64,000 nucleotides of DNA. It comes from Chryseobacterium lathyri. GTDB taxonomy: Bacteria > Bacteroidota > Bacteroidia > Flavobacteriales > Weeksellaceae. A model generated the notes under the pieces. That model saw nothing but the letters and a program-made list of their open reading frames with translations. It was not told the origin of the DNA and searched no databases. This document shows, piece by piece, positions 43,585-52,779 of this stretch; within the stretch, counting starts at the first letter, position 1, and each line of letters opens with the position of its first letter. Location: assembly GCF_030812195.1 (NCBI RefSeq), contig NZ_JAUSSF010000001.1, forward strand, positions 2,108,001 to 2,172,000. Reading direction: 5' to 3'. The position numbers were made by a program, and so were the translations under genes.

Positions 43585-43983
43585 TTATTGCTTTTCTTGA
43601 CAAAGTTCTACCAACACTCCATTTGTCGATTTTGGGTGCAGGAAGACAACTAATTTGTTATCAGCACCTTCTTTCGGTTCTTCAGAGATAAACTGGAAAC
43701 CTTCTTTTTTTAATCTTTCAATCTCTTCAAGGATATTTTCTACACCAAATGCAAGATGATGGATACCTTCACCCTTTTTATCGATAAATTTTGAGATCGG
43801 GCTTTCCGGATTACTGGCTTCTAACAGCTCAATTTTGCTTTCCCCGGTTCCGTAAAAAGAAGTAACTACCCCTTCCCTTTCCACACTTTCTTTTTTGTAA
43901 GATTCTTTTCCTAATAACCTGGAGAAAAGGTCATCTGAGACCCCTAAAGATTTTACGGCAATACCGATATGTTCTAGCTTCAT
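43585..43983 (-). CDS. mce: Methylmalonyl-CoA epimerase
   Basis: The 132-residue VOC-fold protein interconverts the (R)- and (S)-forms of methylmalonyl-CoA in the propionate/succinate pathway. Motifs: LEHIGIAVKSL (metal-ligand His), GIHHLAFGVENI (His) and GVLVELCQEK (Glu). Length is normal. It stands alone next to the tRNA, convergent with nothing, and divergent from rbfA. Confidence 0.9.
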   Translation of the reverse strand: MKLEHIGIAVKSLGVSDDLFSRLLGKESYKKESVEREGVVTSFYGTGESKIELLEASNPESPISKFIDKKGEGIHHLAFGVENILEEIERLKKEGFQFISEEPKEGADNKLVVFLHPKSTNGVLVELCQEKQ

Positions 43984-44061
43984 AAGTAGTAATAAATATA
44001 ATTAAATCGTAAATTTGATACCGGAGCTGAATTTCAAAGGTATCAATTCAAACAAAAGTAC

Positions 44062-44069
44062 TAAATTTG
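44062..44069 (+). promoter_or_regulatory. -7 element upstream of rbfA
   Basis: TAAATTTG lies 8 bp before the rbfA ATG. A second TAAATTTG is present at 44010-44017. No clear -33 TTTG is seen at the expected distance from either. Confidence 0.4.
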
Positions 44070-44077
44070 CATAACTT

Positions 44078-44437
44078 ATGGAAAGTAACAGACAAAGAAA
44101 AGTAGCACAGATCATTCAGGAAGACTTCGCAGAGCTTTTCCGCAAACAGGCTTCAGAAAGCAAGCAGAGCATATTGGTATCTGTTTCGGATGTAAAAATA
44201 TCGGCAGATCTGGGTATCGCTAAAATTTATTTGAGCATTTTCCCGCAGGAATTCCGTTCTGCGGTGATGAAAGAAATTGAAGAAAACAAACCTCAATACA
44301 GAAATTTTATCGGCCAGAAAATGGCAAAACAGGTACGTATAATTCCGCAGCTTAACTTTTATCTGGACACTGCTCTTGATGATGTTGAAAAATTGGAAAG
44401 AGAATTAAGAGGCGAAGGCGACAATCCGGTTTTATAA
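44078..44437 (+). CDS. rbfA: 30S ribosome-binding factor RbfA
   Basis: The 119-residue protein has the KH-like fold: MESNRQRKVAQIIQEDFAEL, VSDVKISADLGIAKIYLSIF and a C-terminal PQLNFYLDTALDDVEKLERE. It binds the 30S subunit and assists 16S rRNA 5' end maturation and cold adaptation. It is followed after 3 bp by an ABC permease gene, so the two are co-transcribed, an order seen in other flavobacteria. Confidence 0.93.
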   Translation: MESNRQRKVAQIIQEDFAELFRKQASESKQSILVSVSDVKISADLGIAKIYLSIFPQEFRSAVMKEIEENKPQYRNFIGQKMAKQVRIIPQLNFYLDTALDDVEKLERELRGEGDNPVL

Positions 44438-44440
44438 ATC

Positions 44441-45646
44441 TTGAAAAATATTGCATTTTACATAGCATCCAGATACCTTTTGGCTAAAAAGGGAAGTACC
44501 GCCGTGACGTTCATAACGTGGCTTTCGGTAGGTGCCATGACGGTTGCTGTGACTGCAATGTTTGTGATTATTTCAGTATTCTCAGGCCTTGAAACTCTGA
44601 ACAAAGACCTGATTTCCAACCTTCATGCAGATCTCACCCTGAAAAGTGTTTCAGGAAAAACAGTGAAAGATCTGGATAAAGTCACTACAGTTTTAAAAAA
44701 CAATAAAGCAATCAGCAATTTTTCCCGGGTCATTGAGGAAAAGGTGTATGTCAATTATAAAGGCAAAGGCGACATTGCTTACTTAAGAGGAGTTGATTCC
44801 GCTTATACAAAGGTCAATCCTATTGATAAGGATGTATTCTATGGAACTTATCCAAGTTTTGAGTTCTCTAATGAAGTGTTGATGGAAACAAACCTGCACA
44901 ACAGGCTTTCTATTCCCATAGATTCAACAAGCAATTATGCTACAATCTTTATGCCTAAGCCTGGAACCGGCATCATTAACAAAGAGGACGATATCTATAA
45001 TAAAAAGGATTTTCTTGTGACAGGGGTTTTTCCGGGAAAAGAGCAGCTGGATAGTTACATCATTGCCCCAATAGAACTGACGGAGGAATTACTCAGCCTT
45101 CCAAAAAAATCAGCGTACCAGATTGTAATTAAATTAAGAAATCCTGAAAATGCTGATGCTGTAAAGCAGAGCCTTCTTACTTCATTGGGTAAAAATATTG
45201 AAATAAAAACCAAGGAAGAAGAAAATGCAGCATTCTGGAAGATGATCAATACAGAAAAAATGTTCATCTATCTCATTTTTGCCCTGGTAATTTTCATTAC
45301 GACTTTCAATCTGGCAGGAGCTATTATTATTCTACAGCTTGACAAAAGAGAACAGTCAAGATCCCTTATTTCACTCGGTTTTCCGATCAGTCATCTGAGA
45401 ATGACCTATTTCTATACCGGACTTCTTATTGTGATTTCCGGAGTGATCTCTGGGCTGATCGCAGGAACCCTACTCTGCTATTTCCAACTTTATACAGAAT
45501 TCTTCAGAGCTAATGAGATACTTCCCTTCCCCGTAAAAATTGTTGGGAAAAATTATCTTATCGTGGCGTTCACCGCCTCCCTTTTCGGAATCATCATTTC
45601 TTGGTTCTTTTCCAAAATCAGCAAAGACTATATTACTAAAAGTTAA
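44441..45646 (+). CDS. LolC/LolE-like ABC transporter permease
   Basis: The 401-residue FtsX/LolCE-type inner-membrane protein has an N-terminal helix after IASRYLLAKKGSTAVTFITW, a large periplasmic domain (about 50-265), and three C-terminal helices (about 272-295, 320-345 and 370-390) with the conserved QLDKREQSRSLISLGFP coupling region. It probably extracts lipoproteins or similar cargo with a separately encoded ATPase. The start is a TTG 3 bp after rbfA; no earlier ATG fits. Confidence 0.85.
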   Translation: MKNIAFYIASRYLLAKKGSTAVTFITWLSVGAMTVAVTAMFVIISVFSGLETLNKDLISNLHADLTLKSVSGKTVKDLDKVTTVLKNNKAISNFSRVIEEKVYVNYKGKGDIAYLRGVDSAYTKVNPIDKDVFYGTYPSFEFSNEVLMETNLHNRLSIPIDSTSNYATIFMPKPGTGIINKEDDIYNKKDFLVTGVFPGKEQLDSYIIAPIELTEELLSLPKKSAYQIVIKLRNPENADAVKQSLLTSLGKNIEIKTKEEENAAFWKMINTEKMFIYLIFALVIFITTFNLAGAIIILQLDKREQSRSLISLGFPISHLRMTYFYTGLLIVISGVISGLIAGTLLCYFQLYTEFFRANEILPFPVKIVGKNYLIVAFTASLFGIIISWFFSKISKDYITKS

Positions 45647-45715
45647 CATATCCGTTTTGAAATAAAATCAGTCCATTTTCAATTTTTTGTACCTTTACGG
45701 CCCAATTTTTTTTAA

Positions 45716-47500
45716 ATGAAACGAATTTTATCTTTTTTTCTGCTGAGTATTACATTTATGTTTGCTTCAGCACAGGCTCCTGCCGGTTATTATAATGCAG
45801 CTGCCGGGTTTACGGGTGCTCCACTTAAAACTGCACTTAAAGGCATAATTGAACAAGGTCATCAGGACCATGGTTACGGTGGCCTATGGACAGGCTATGC
45901 AACGACTGACCGTGACTTTTTTTACGAAAATGACGGAACGATTCTGGATATTTATTCTGAAAAACCAAACAGTCAGGATCCTTACACATACACGCTAGGT
46001 ACAAACCAGTGTGGCAGTAGTGGATATAACGGCGAAGGAGACTGCTACAACAGAGAACATATTGTACCTCAAAGCTTATTCAATGAAGCCAGTCCAATGG
46101 TATCAGATATTCATTTCATCCGGGCAACCGACGGAAAAGTGAATGGTATAAGATCTAATTACCCTTTTGGTAAAGTACAAATTGCTTCTTTTACATCAGA
46201 AAACGGATCTAAACTTGGAAATTCAGCATCACCTGGATATGGAGGGACTGTATTTGAGCCCATCGATGCTTTTAAAGGTGATGTAGCCAGAATGATCTTT
46301 TATTTTGTAACGAGATATGAAGCTGGGCTTTCAGTTTTCAGTACCGGAAATATGCTGGGCGGATCCGCTTATCCGGGGCTTCAGCCATGGGAGCTGAACC
46401 AGCTTTTAGTATGGCATGCAGTAGATCCCGTTTCTCCTGAAGAGATTTCCAGAAACAACGCATCTTATACTTATCAGGGAAACAGAAATCCATTTATAGA
46501 CAATCCGGCTTATGCTGAACAGATCTGGGGAGCACCGGTTATAGATACACAGGCTCCAACTGCTGCTACCAATCTTATTACTCAGAATCCAACTTCCAAT
46601 ACCATTTCTTTAAGCTGGACAGCTGCTACGGATAATATTGGTGTTACAGCTTATGATGTATATATGAACGGAACACTGAAAACTACAGTTTCAGGAACTA
46701 CAGCAACTGTTCAGGGATTATCTCCGTCTACTACTTATACTTTCTATGTGATTGCTAAAGATGCTTCAGGAAACTCTTCTTCACCGAGTAACAACGCAGA
46801 TGGAACAACACTGGCAGGACAGCCTGGCGGAAATACAAGCTGTGGAACAGAAAACTTTGAAACAATTCCTGCTAATAGCTCTGGCTACGAAACCAGAACT
46901 TGGACCAATAATAATATTACATGGACAGCTAACTTTGCAAGAACAGACCAGACCATTAACGGAAGGGCAATTACTATTCAAGGTGGAAATTTGACAAGTT
47001 CTACAATTTCAGGAGGAGTACAAGCTATAACAATAACCACTCAACGAAAATTTACTAATGGTTCAAATGGTAATTTAAATATTGAAGTTAATGGAACTGT
47101 GATAGGAACTGTTCCATACAGTACAACAGTAACTACGACAACAGTTAACGCGAATATCAGTGGAAATGCAATTATTAAGATCACTAATCCGGGTTCGAAT
47201 AGAGTTGCCATAGATGACCTTACATGGACATGCTTTGGTTCATTAGGAACTTCAGATGTGAAAAAGAACAAGTCTGAATTCACCATCTACCCTAACCCGG
47301 TAAAAAATAACGAATTATTCGTAAAAGGTGAAAATCTAAGCAAAATATCGAAAGCTGAGATCTATGACCTTTCAGGAAAACTGATTGAAGTAATTTCAAA
47401 TCCGTTTAAAAACTCTGATAAGATCAATATTAAAGGACTAACAAAAGGAAATTACATCTTAAAAACAGACCATTTCTCTACAAAATTCATCGTAGACTAA
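45716..47500 (+). CDS. Secreted endonuclease I with fibronectin III and T9SS sorting domain
   Basis: The 594-residue protein has a signal peptide (to about residue 19) and an endonuclease I domain at about 30-265. Its active-site block is YNREHIVPQSLFNEASPMVS, then DIHFIRATDGKVNGIRSNYP. A fibronectin III domain follows at about 280-365 (APTAATNLI ... YDVYMNGTLKTTV), then a beta-rich binding module (about 375-515) and a type A T9SS signal (FTIYPNPVKNN to KFIVD). It degrades extracellular DNA or RNA, probably for nutrients. It stands alone, followed by a terminator. Confidence 0.9.
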   Translation: MKRILSFFLLSITFMFASAQAPAGYYNAAAGFTGAPLKTALKGIIEQGHQDHGYGGLWTGYATTDRDFFYENDGTILDIYSEKPNSQDPYTYTLGTNQCGSSGYNGEGDCYNREHIVPQSLFNEASPMVSDIHFIRATDGKVNGIRSNYPFGKVQIASFTSENGSKLGNSASPGYGGTVFEPIDAFKGDVARMIFYFVTRYEAGLSVFSTGNMLGGSAYPGLQPWELNQLLVWHAVDPVSPEEISRNNASYTYQGNRNPFIDNPAYAEQIWGAPVIDTQAPTAATNLITQNPTSNTISLSWTAATDNIGVTAYDVYMNGTLKTTVSGTTATVQGLSPSTTYTFYVIAKDASGNSSSPSNNADGTTLAGQPGGNTSCGTENFETIPANSSGYETRTWTNNNITWTANFARTDQTINGRAITIQGGNLTSSTISGGVQAITITTQRKFTNGSNGNLNIEVNGTVIGTVPYSTTVTTTTVNANISGNAIIKITNPGSNRVAIDDLTWTCFGSLGTSDVKKNKSEFTIYPNPVKNNELFVKGENLSKISKAEIYDLSGKLIEVISNPFKNSDKINIKGLTKGNYILKTDHFSTKFIVD

Positions 47501-47522
47501 ACTGTAAAAAATATTTGATCAC

Positions 47523-47550
47523 AAAGACCGATTTATTCGGTCTTTTTTTT
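47523..47550 (+). terminator. Terminator after endonuclease I gene
   Basis: AAAGACCGA / TCGGTCTTT hairpin with an 8-T run. The run merges into TATTTTTG (47550-47557), a possible -7 element for the next gene, so stop and start signals overlap. Confidence 0.8.
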
Positions 47551-47561
47551 ATTTTTGATAT

Positions 47562-48299
47562 ATGGATTCCAATAAAAAGCTAGGACTGATAGGAAAGAAT
47601 ATTTCCTATTCCTTTTCTAAAAAATTCTTTGAAGACAAGTTCCAGAAGCTGATGCTGAAAGACTTTACTTACGATATTTTTGACCTGAATGAAATTGACG
47701 AAGTAGAACTCCTCATGAATGATCCTGAAATTTTAGGATTCAATGTTACCATTCCTTACAAAGAAAAGATTGCTGACTATCTTGACGAGCTCAGCGACGA
47801 AGCAAAAAAGATTGGCGCCGTCAATTGTGTTCTGATCAGAGACGGTAAAAAAACAGGCTATAATACTGATGCTTTCGGTTTTGAAAAAACACTCCTGCTT
47901 CACAAAAAAGCCCATCAGAATAAAGCGTTGATTCTGGGGAACGGAGGTGCTGCAAAAGCCGTGAAATATATCATGGAAAAACATGGAATTCCATCAATTA
48001 CCATTTCCAGAAATACCGAAATCAATTTCAAAAATATTGACAGCGAGACAGTCCGCGGCCATAAGATCATCATCCAGTGCACTCCTGTAGGTACATTTCC
48101 AAATGTGGAAGACTGCCTGGAATTTCCTTTCGAAGGAATCACCCCGGAACACCTGATTATTGATCTGATCTACAACCCGAACTACACCCAATTCATCCTT
48201 AAAGCCTCCGAAAAAGGAGCCAAAACAGTCAATGGTTATTATATGCTTGAGCAGCAAGCAGAAAAAGCTTGGGAAATTTGGAATTTTCAAAAAAAATAA
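47562..48299 (+). CDS. aroE: Shikimate dehydrogenase
   Basis: The 245-residue NADPH-dependent enzyme reduces 3-dehydroshikimate to shikimate in aromatic amino acid synthesis. Visible are the substrate-binding NISYSFSKKFFEDKF, catalytic-Lys segment FNVTIPYKEKI, NTDAFGFEKTL, the nucleotide-binding loop LILGNGGAAKAV and the C-terminal GYYMLEQQAEKAWEIW. It is short, as is typical of Bacteroidetes AroE. It is followed by the DUF349 gene after 75 bp. Confidence 0.93.
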   Translation: MDSNKKLGLIGKNISYSFSKKFFEDKFQKLMLKDFTYDIFDLNEIDEVELLMNDPEILGFNVTIPYKEKIADYLDELSDEAKKIGAVNCVLIRDGKKTGYNTDAFGFEKTLLLHKKAHQNKALILGNGGAAKAVKYIMEKHGIPSITISRNTEINFKNIDSETVRGHKIIIQCTPVGTFPNVEDCLEFPFEGITPEHLIIDLIYNPNYTQFILKASEKGAKTVNGYYMLEQQAEKAWEIWNFQKK

Positions 48300-48374
48300 C
48301 CTAAATTAGTACCTTAATTGGCTTTACTGCTATATATAAAAGGATATTAACGCCACTCACATAAAAGATTTGCT

Positions 48375-50180
48375 ATGATTACAGAAAACAATCTTTCTGA
48401 AAACGAAGAAAATAAAAATTCTAACGAAGTATCTCAAGAGGAGCCCCAAAAAAACTCCGCATCTCACAACGAAAATGCTCAGGATGACGATGCAGAGCAT
48501 CTGGAAGAGGAGCATACTGATGATATTTCCCTGGCTGATGCTTTGAAAGAAATGGAAGCTATTATCAATTCGGCCAATGCCGGTGAAAATTTCAAAAGAT
48601 TCAATCAGTTAAAAGAAAAAGCAAGTCATTATATTCATGATGAAGTGGAAGACAAAAAGCATGAGTATGTAGAAGGCGGGAATGCTCCTGAAAATTTCAG
48701 TTATGAACACCCCTTACAGTCCAAACTCTCCGCTTTGGTTAATATTTTCAGGGAAAAACATGACAGCTATCAGAGATCTCAGGATGAAGAGCAGAAAAAG
48801 AACCTTGATCACCGCCAGAATATTATAGAAAGGCTTAAAAATCTTTATACCAATTCTGAACCGGGAACCAATCTTTTCAAATCCATCCGCGAGATCAAAG
48901 AAGAATGGTCAAAAGCCGGTCAGGTTGCAAAATCTGAATTCAAGATTCTTAATAATAACTATTTCCACCATCTGAACCAGTTTTACCAGATGCTGGACCT
49001 AAATAAAGAATTTCTCGAGCAGGAATTCAGCCATAATTTAGAGAAAAGACAGCATATTATTGCACGCGCTAAAGAACTGGAAAGTGAACCTGTAATTCAG
49101 AAAGCCCTGAACGAGCTCCAGTATCTTCACAAACTTTGGAAAGAAGAAGCTGAACCTGTAGCAGAAGAATTCCGTGAAAAAACATGGGAAGAATTCAAAG
49201 AGATCTCCAACAAGATCCACGAAAGAAAATCTGAACTTTCTGCAGCTATTGAAGGCGAACAAAATGATAACCTGGAAAAGAAAAACCAGATCATCGCAGA
49301 GATCAAAAAGTTATCTGAACCTTCCGAAACGCCTAACCACAGCTACTGGCAGAATTCGATCAAAAGAGTTGAAGACCTTCGTACTGAATTCTTAAAAACA
49401 GGAAGTGTTCCCCGAAAACTGTCCAATCAGAACTGGAATGATTTTAAAACGACACTAAGAGCTTTCAATACAACAAAAAATAATTATTATAAATCTCTCA
49501 AAGGCTCTCAGCAAACCAATCTGGAAGAGAAATTAAAACTCATCCAGACTGCTCAGGACAATATGAACAATGAAGAATGGGATATCGCCGTTCCTCTTTT
49601 CAAAAAGCTACAGGAAGACTGGAAAAAAATCGGGCACGTTCCAAAGAGCATGACCAATAAAATCTGGGACGAATTCCGTGATGCCTGTAATACGTTCTTC
49701 AACAATTACAGAGAGAAAAACAATGCCTCCAACGATAACTGGAAAGAGAATTATAAGCAGAAAAAAGAAATTCTGGAAGATCTGAAAACTGTTTCCAATG
49801 ACGAAGGCAGCATTGAAAGGATAGAAGCTATAAAAACCGCCTGGAATAACATCGGGAAAGTACCGAGAGATAAAATCTCAATCAATACCGAGTTCAACAG
49901 AACATTAAGAGAAAAGCTGAAGCTTAATAAAATCAACGAACTTGAGCTGAAAGAAGAAGGCTTAACGGAAAACCAGCTTACAGATAAAGCCAGAAAAATC
50001 AAGAGCCAGATTTCTGATCTTGAAGGCGAAATTGTAAAACTGGAAAACAACCTGGCATTCTTCAACAAGCCGTCAAGAGAAAATCCTCTTCTTAAGGATA
50101 CGTTCAATACAATAGACGAGAAGAAGGCTCATCTGGAAACTTTAAGGCAGAATCTTCACAATATCATTACCGGAGATTAA
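48375..50180 (+). CDS. DUF349 repeat coiled-coil protein
   Basis: The 601-residue, highly charged, helical protein has at least five DUF349-type modules of about 70-75 residues. Each has a W-K-x(2-3)-G-x-V/A-P/A core: EEWSKAGQVAKSEF, LWKEEAEPVAEEF, EFLKTGSVPRKLSN, DWKKIGHVPKSMTN, AWNNIGKVPRDKIS. The N-terminus is acidic and low-complexity, and the C-terminus is coiled coil. The family is conserved in Bacteroidetes but has no firm function. It lies between aroE and ribD and is probably transcribed with aroE. Confidence 0.85.
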   Translation: MITENNLSENEENKNSNEVSQEEPQKNSASHNENAQDDDAEHLEEEHTDDISLADALKEMEAIINSANAGENFKRFNQLKEKASHYIHDEVEDKKHEYVEGGNAPENFSYEHPLQSKLSALVNIFREKHDSYQRSQDEEQKKNLDHRQNIIERLKNLYTNSEPGTNLFKSIREIKEEWSKAGQVAKSEFKILNNNYFHHLNQFYQMLDLNKEFLEQEFSHNLEKRQHIIARAKELESEPVIQKALNELQYLHKLWKEEAEPVAEEFREKTWEEFKEISNKIHERKSELSAAIEGEQNDNLEKKNQIIAEIKKLSEPSETPNHSYWQNSIKRVEDLRTEFLKTGSVPRKLSNQNWNDFKTTLRAFNTTKNNYYKSLKGSQQTNLEEKLKLIQTAQDNMNNEEWDIAVPLFKKLQEDWKKIGHVPKSMTNKIWDEFRDACNTFFNNYREKNNASNDNWKENYKQKKEILEDLKTVSNDEGSIERIEAIKTAWNNIGKVPRDKISINTEFNRTLREKLKLNKINELELKEEGLTENQLTDKARKIKSQISDLEGEIVKLENNLAFFNKPSRENPLLKDTFNTIDEKKAHLETLRQNLHNIITGD

Positions 50181-50195
50181 TCTATTAAATAATAT

Positions 50196-50233
50196 AAAAA
50201 AGGCGGAGCAAAGAAATTTGTCTTCGCTTTTTC
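50196..50233 (+). terminator. Probable terminator after DUF349 gene
   Basis: An A-rich GGCGGAG segment pairs imperfectly with CTTCGC followed by TTTTTCTTTT. The stem has mismatches, so confidence is limited. It lies 10 bp before the ribD start. Confidence 0.4.
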
Positions 50234-50242
50234 TTTTACTGT

Positions 50243-51271
50243 ATGAACAACGACGAATTATATATAAAAAGATGCATTGAGCTCGCTCAAAAAGCGCTGG
50301 GTAAAACCTACCCCAACCCTCTTGTAGGTAGCGTGATCATTCATAACGGAAAGATCATTGGTGAAGGATACCATCATAAAGCCGGAGAAAACCACGCTGA
50401 GATTAATGCTATTAATTCTGTAGAAAATAAAGATCTTATACCAGAATCTACGATCTATGTTTCACTGGAGCCGTGCGCCCATTACGGAAAAACACCGCCA
50501 TGTGCTTTAAAAATTAAAGAACTTGGCTTCAGGAAAGTAGTTATTGGGGCTATGGATTCTCATGATAAAGTAAACGGGAAAGGAAAAAAGATCATTCAGG
50601 ATGCAGGTATTGAAGCGGTTTCAGGAATACTGGAAAGGGAATGTATTGAACTCAATAAAAGATTTTTCACCTATCATGAAAAGAAACGGCCCTACATCAT
50701 TTTGAAATGGGCAGAATCAGGAGACGGATTTTTAGATAAAGACTTTAAACCAACAGCCATTTCAAATTCTTTGGTCAACCAATTTGTACATCAGCTAAGA
50801 GCTGACGAACATGCTATCTTAGTGGGAACGCAAACTGCTTTAAATGATAATCCGAGCCTAACGGTAAGAAATGCTGAAGGAGTAAACCCTGTCAGAATTC
50901 TGATTGATTTTGATCTGAAAGTACCGAGAAATTTCAGAATTTATAATAACGAAGCACCAACTTTGGTAATCAACAGCAAAAAAGAAGGAACTGAAAATAA
51001 TATTAAATTTATAAAAACCGGAAAAGAAAACTTCCTGCAGGATCTGATGAATGCTCTTTATAAGGAGCAGATCCAATCTGTCATCATAGAAGGAGGCAGC
51101 TATACTCTACTACAGTTTATCAATGAAGGACTTTGGGATGAAGCTATTGTAATCAGAAATGAAGAACTGAAAATGGAAAATGGGACTAAGGCACCTAAGC
51201 TGGATTTAAAACCTCGCGAGGTTAAAACAGTTAGAGACAATACAATTTCTTTTTACCGTCCAAACATATAA
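50243..51271 (+). CDS. ribD: Riboflavin biosynthesis deaminase/reductase RibD
   Basis: The 342-residue bifunctional enzyme acts in steps 2 and 3 of riboflavin synthesis. The N-terminal cytidine-deaminase-type domain has NHAEINAI (zinc His and catalytic Glu) and PCAHYGKTPPC (two zinc cysteines). The C-terminal reductase domain (from about residue 147) has ILKWAESGDGF, HAILVGTQTALNDNPSLTVR and SVIIEGGSYTLLQFI. Length is slightly short but complete. It stands apart from other rib genes. Confidence 0.92.
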   Translation: MNNDELYIKRCIELAQKALGKTYPNPLVGSVIIHNGKIIGEGYHHKAGENHAEINAINSVENKDLIPESTIYVSLEPCAHYGKTPPCALKIKELGFRKVVIGAMDSHDKVNGKGKKIIQDAGIEAVSGILERECIELNKRFFTYHEKKRPYIILKWAESGDGFLDKDFKPTAISNSLVNQFVHQLRADEHAILVGTQTALNDNPSLTVRNAEGVNPVRILIDFDLKVPRNFRIYNNEAPTLVINSKKEGTENNIKFIKTGKENFLQDLMNALYKEQIQSVIIEGGSYTLLQFINEGLWDEAIVIRNEELKMENGTKAPKLDLKPREVKTVRDNTISFYRPNI

Positions 51272-51428
51272 GTTAGTTTTTATGCCAAAATGACATACCC
51301 TTTCTTCTATTCTCTAGTTTAACAACATCAATTTAACATAATAAAATTTTCAGAAAATCACATTTTAATTTAAAATAAATAATTAACTTCATAGTGAATT
51401 AAAGCTTTGAACTTCAAATTATAATTAA

Positions 51429-51605
51429 ATGAAAAATCTAAAGAAAATTTCCAGAATTGGTTTAAAAAGTATTACAGGTGGAGAATTTGTAAACTGTACG
51501 TTACCTACCGGGGAATCTACAAGATGTAGAGACAAGTGTCCTCAGGATTTCTGTACTCCTGTCAGTTATATGTGTTTACTTCCCTTAGATTATTGCGGAT
51601 CATAG
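51429..51605 (+). CDS. GG-leader bacteriocin-like peptide 1
   Basis: A 58-residue peptide with a leader MKNLKKISRIGLKSITGGEF and a double-glycine cleavage site, then a Cys-rich core with six cysteines (CRDKCPQDFC among them). The leader is nearly the same as that of the next gene. Such peptides are common in Chryseobacterium and resemble double-glycine secreted peptides or RiPP precursors, but no export or modifying enzyme is nearby. Length, start and stop are clear; the function is not. Confidence 0.7.
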   Translation: MKNLKKISRIGLKSITGGEFVNCTLPTGESTRCRDKCPQDFCTPVSYMCLLPLDYCGS

Positions 51606-51640
51606 AAGAAGGATTCAGCGTATCACATCAAAGATAAAGC

Positions 51641-51668
51641 AAGCCGTCAAAATATTGACGGCTTCATT
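51641..51668 (+). terminator. Terminator between the two GG-leader genes
   Basis: Perfect 10-bp stem AAGCCGTCAA / TTGACGGCTT with a 4-base loop, followed by a T-rich tail. It means that the two peptide genes have separate transcripts. Confidence 0.75.
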
Positions 51669-51785
51669 GTTTATAATGTTATAATTAAAGGGATTCAGAT
51701 TCAATTTAACATAAAAACATTTTATAAAAAAAATTACAATTATTATCGTCAATTATTTATTTTTAGTAACTAAAAATAAATTAAC

Positions 51786-52028
51786 ATGAAAAATTTAAAG
51801 AAGATTTCGAGAAATGATTTAAAGCAAGTATTAGGAGGAGAATTTGGTCCAGAACCATGTGGAGGGTCGTGGTCTGTAGATGCGGGTCCTAGATGTACAT
51901 GTATAAATATGGGAGGTATCTGGGCATGTGATCGGTGCATTACTGATGCACGGGAAAGAACGATTCTGGCACTAGCAAACACCTGCGATCAGTTTAATAA
52001 CTGGCCTGGTGGAGATCTCGTATTTTAA
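51786..52028 (+). CDS. GG-leader bacteriocin-like peptide 2
   Basis: An 80-residue peptide with leader MKNLKKISRNDLKQVLGGEF (double Gly) and a core with cysteines at CGGSW, RCTCIN, ACDRC and NTCDQ. It shares the first nine residues and the xLKxxxGGEF pattern with peptide 1, but the cores are unrelated. It may be exported by a C39-type transporter encoded elsewhere. It has its own terminator. Confidence 0.75.
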   Translation: MKNLKKISRNDLKQVLGGEFGPEPCGGSWSVDAGPRCTCINMGGIWACDRCITDARERTILALANTCDQFNNWPGGDLVF

Positions 52029-52051
52029 TCTCTCCAAACCACTCCGGGCAA

Positions 52052-52080
52052 AAAAATCCTCATAGCATTGAGGATTTTTT
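52052..52080 (+). terminator. Terminator after GG-leader peptide 2
   Basis: 11-bp stem AAAAATCCTCA / TGAGGATTTTT with a 6-base loop and continuing T-run. Confidence 0.8.
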
Positions 52081-52173
52081 ATTTATTTCTCTTCAAATAA
52101 TAAATACTTTGTTTCCTGAAAATGCAAACAGATCACTACATTTTATATTTTTGCATTTATAAAGCCGGCTATA

Positions 52174-52779
52174 ATGACGTTCGAATATAAAACCATAGAA
52201 AAACCCATAGAAAACACTTTATTAAAAGAAAAAGGAAGTAAATTCATTGGATTTGCCTTTCCGGTGAATAACGAAAAGGAACTGAAAGATGCACTGGAGA
52301 AAATCAGGGCAGAGCATCCTAAGGCTACCCATCATTGTTATGCTTTCAGAATGGGTTTGGAAGGTGAAAACTACCGGGCAAACGATGACGGAGAACCATC
52401 AGGAAGCGCAGGTCTTCCGATATACAATCAGCTTTTAGCACATGAGATTACGAATGTCCTGGTTATATCAGTCCGCTATTATGGAGGAACAAAGCTCGGC
52501 GTTTCAGGACTTGTGAAAGCTTATAAGGAATGTGCAAAGATCACCCTGGAAGAAGCAAATATCATTACAAAAGAACTTGAAACAGAAATTGAAATCCAGT
52601 TCAACTTCAATCAGCAGAATACTATTTTTACTTTGCTTTCCAAATTTGATGCTAAGGTATTGAGTTTTGATGCCCATGAAAACTGCATTCTCACCGCTTC
52701 TTTAAAATTAGCCCAAAAAGAAAGCATCTCAGACAAATTATCCGAGATGCAGTATGTTTCATTTGAATTTAAAGATTAA
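52174..52779 (+). CDS. YigZ/IMPACT family protein
   Basis: The 201-residue protein has the IMPACT N-terminal domain: GSKFIGFAFPV, ATHHCYAFRMG, NDDGEPSGSAGLPIYNQL and VISVRYYGGTKLGVSGLVKA. A short C-terminal ferredoxin-like domain follows. The family is widespread (YigZ in E. coli) and linked to translation control in eukaryotes; its bacterial role is uncertain. Its end overlaps the convergent metallopeptidase gene by 4 bp. TATTTTTG at 52146-52153 is a possible -7 element. Confidence 0.9.
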   Translation: MTFEYKTIEKPIENTLLKEKGSKFIGFAFPVNNEKELKDALEKIRAEHPKATHHCYAFRMGLEGENYRANDDGEPSGSAGLPIYNQLLAHEITNVLVISVRYYGGTKLGVSGLVKAYKECAKITLEEANIITKELETEIEIQFNFNQQNTIFTLLSKFDAKVLSFDAHENCILTASLKLAQKESISDKLSEMQYVSFEFKD

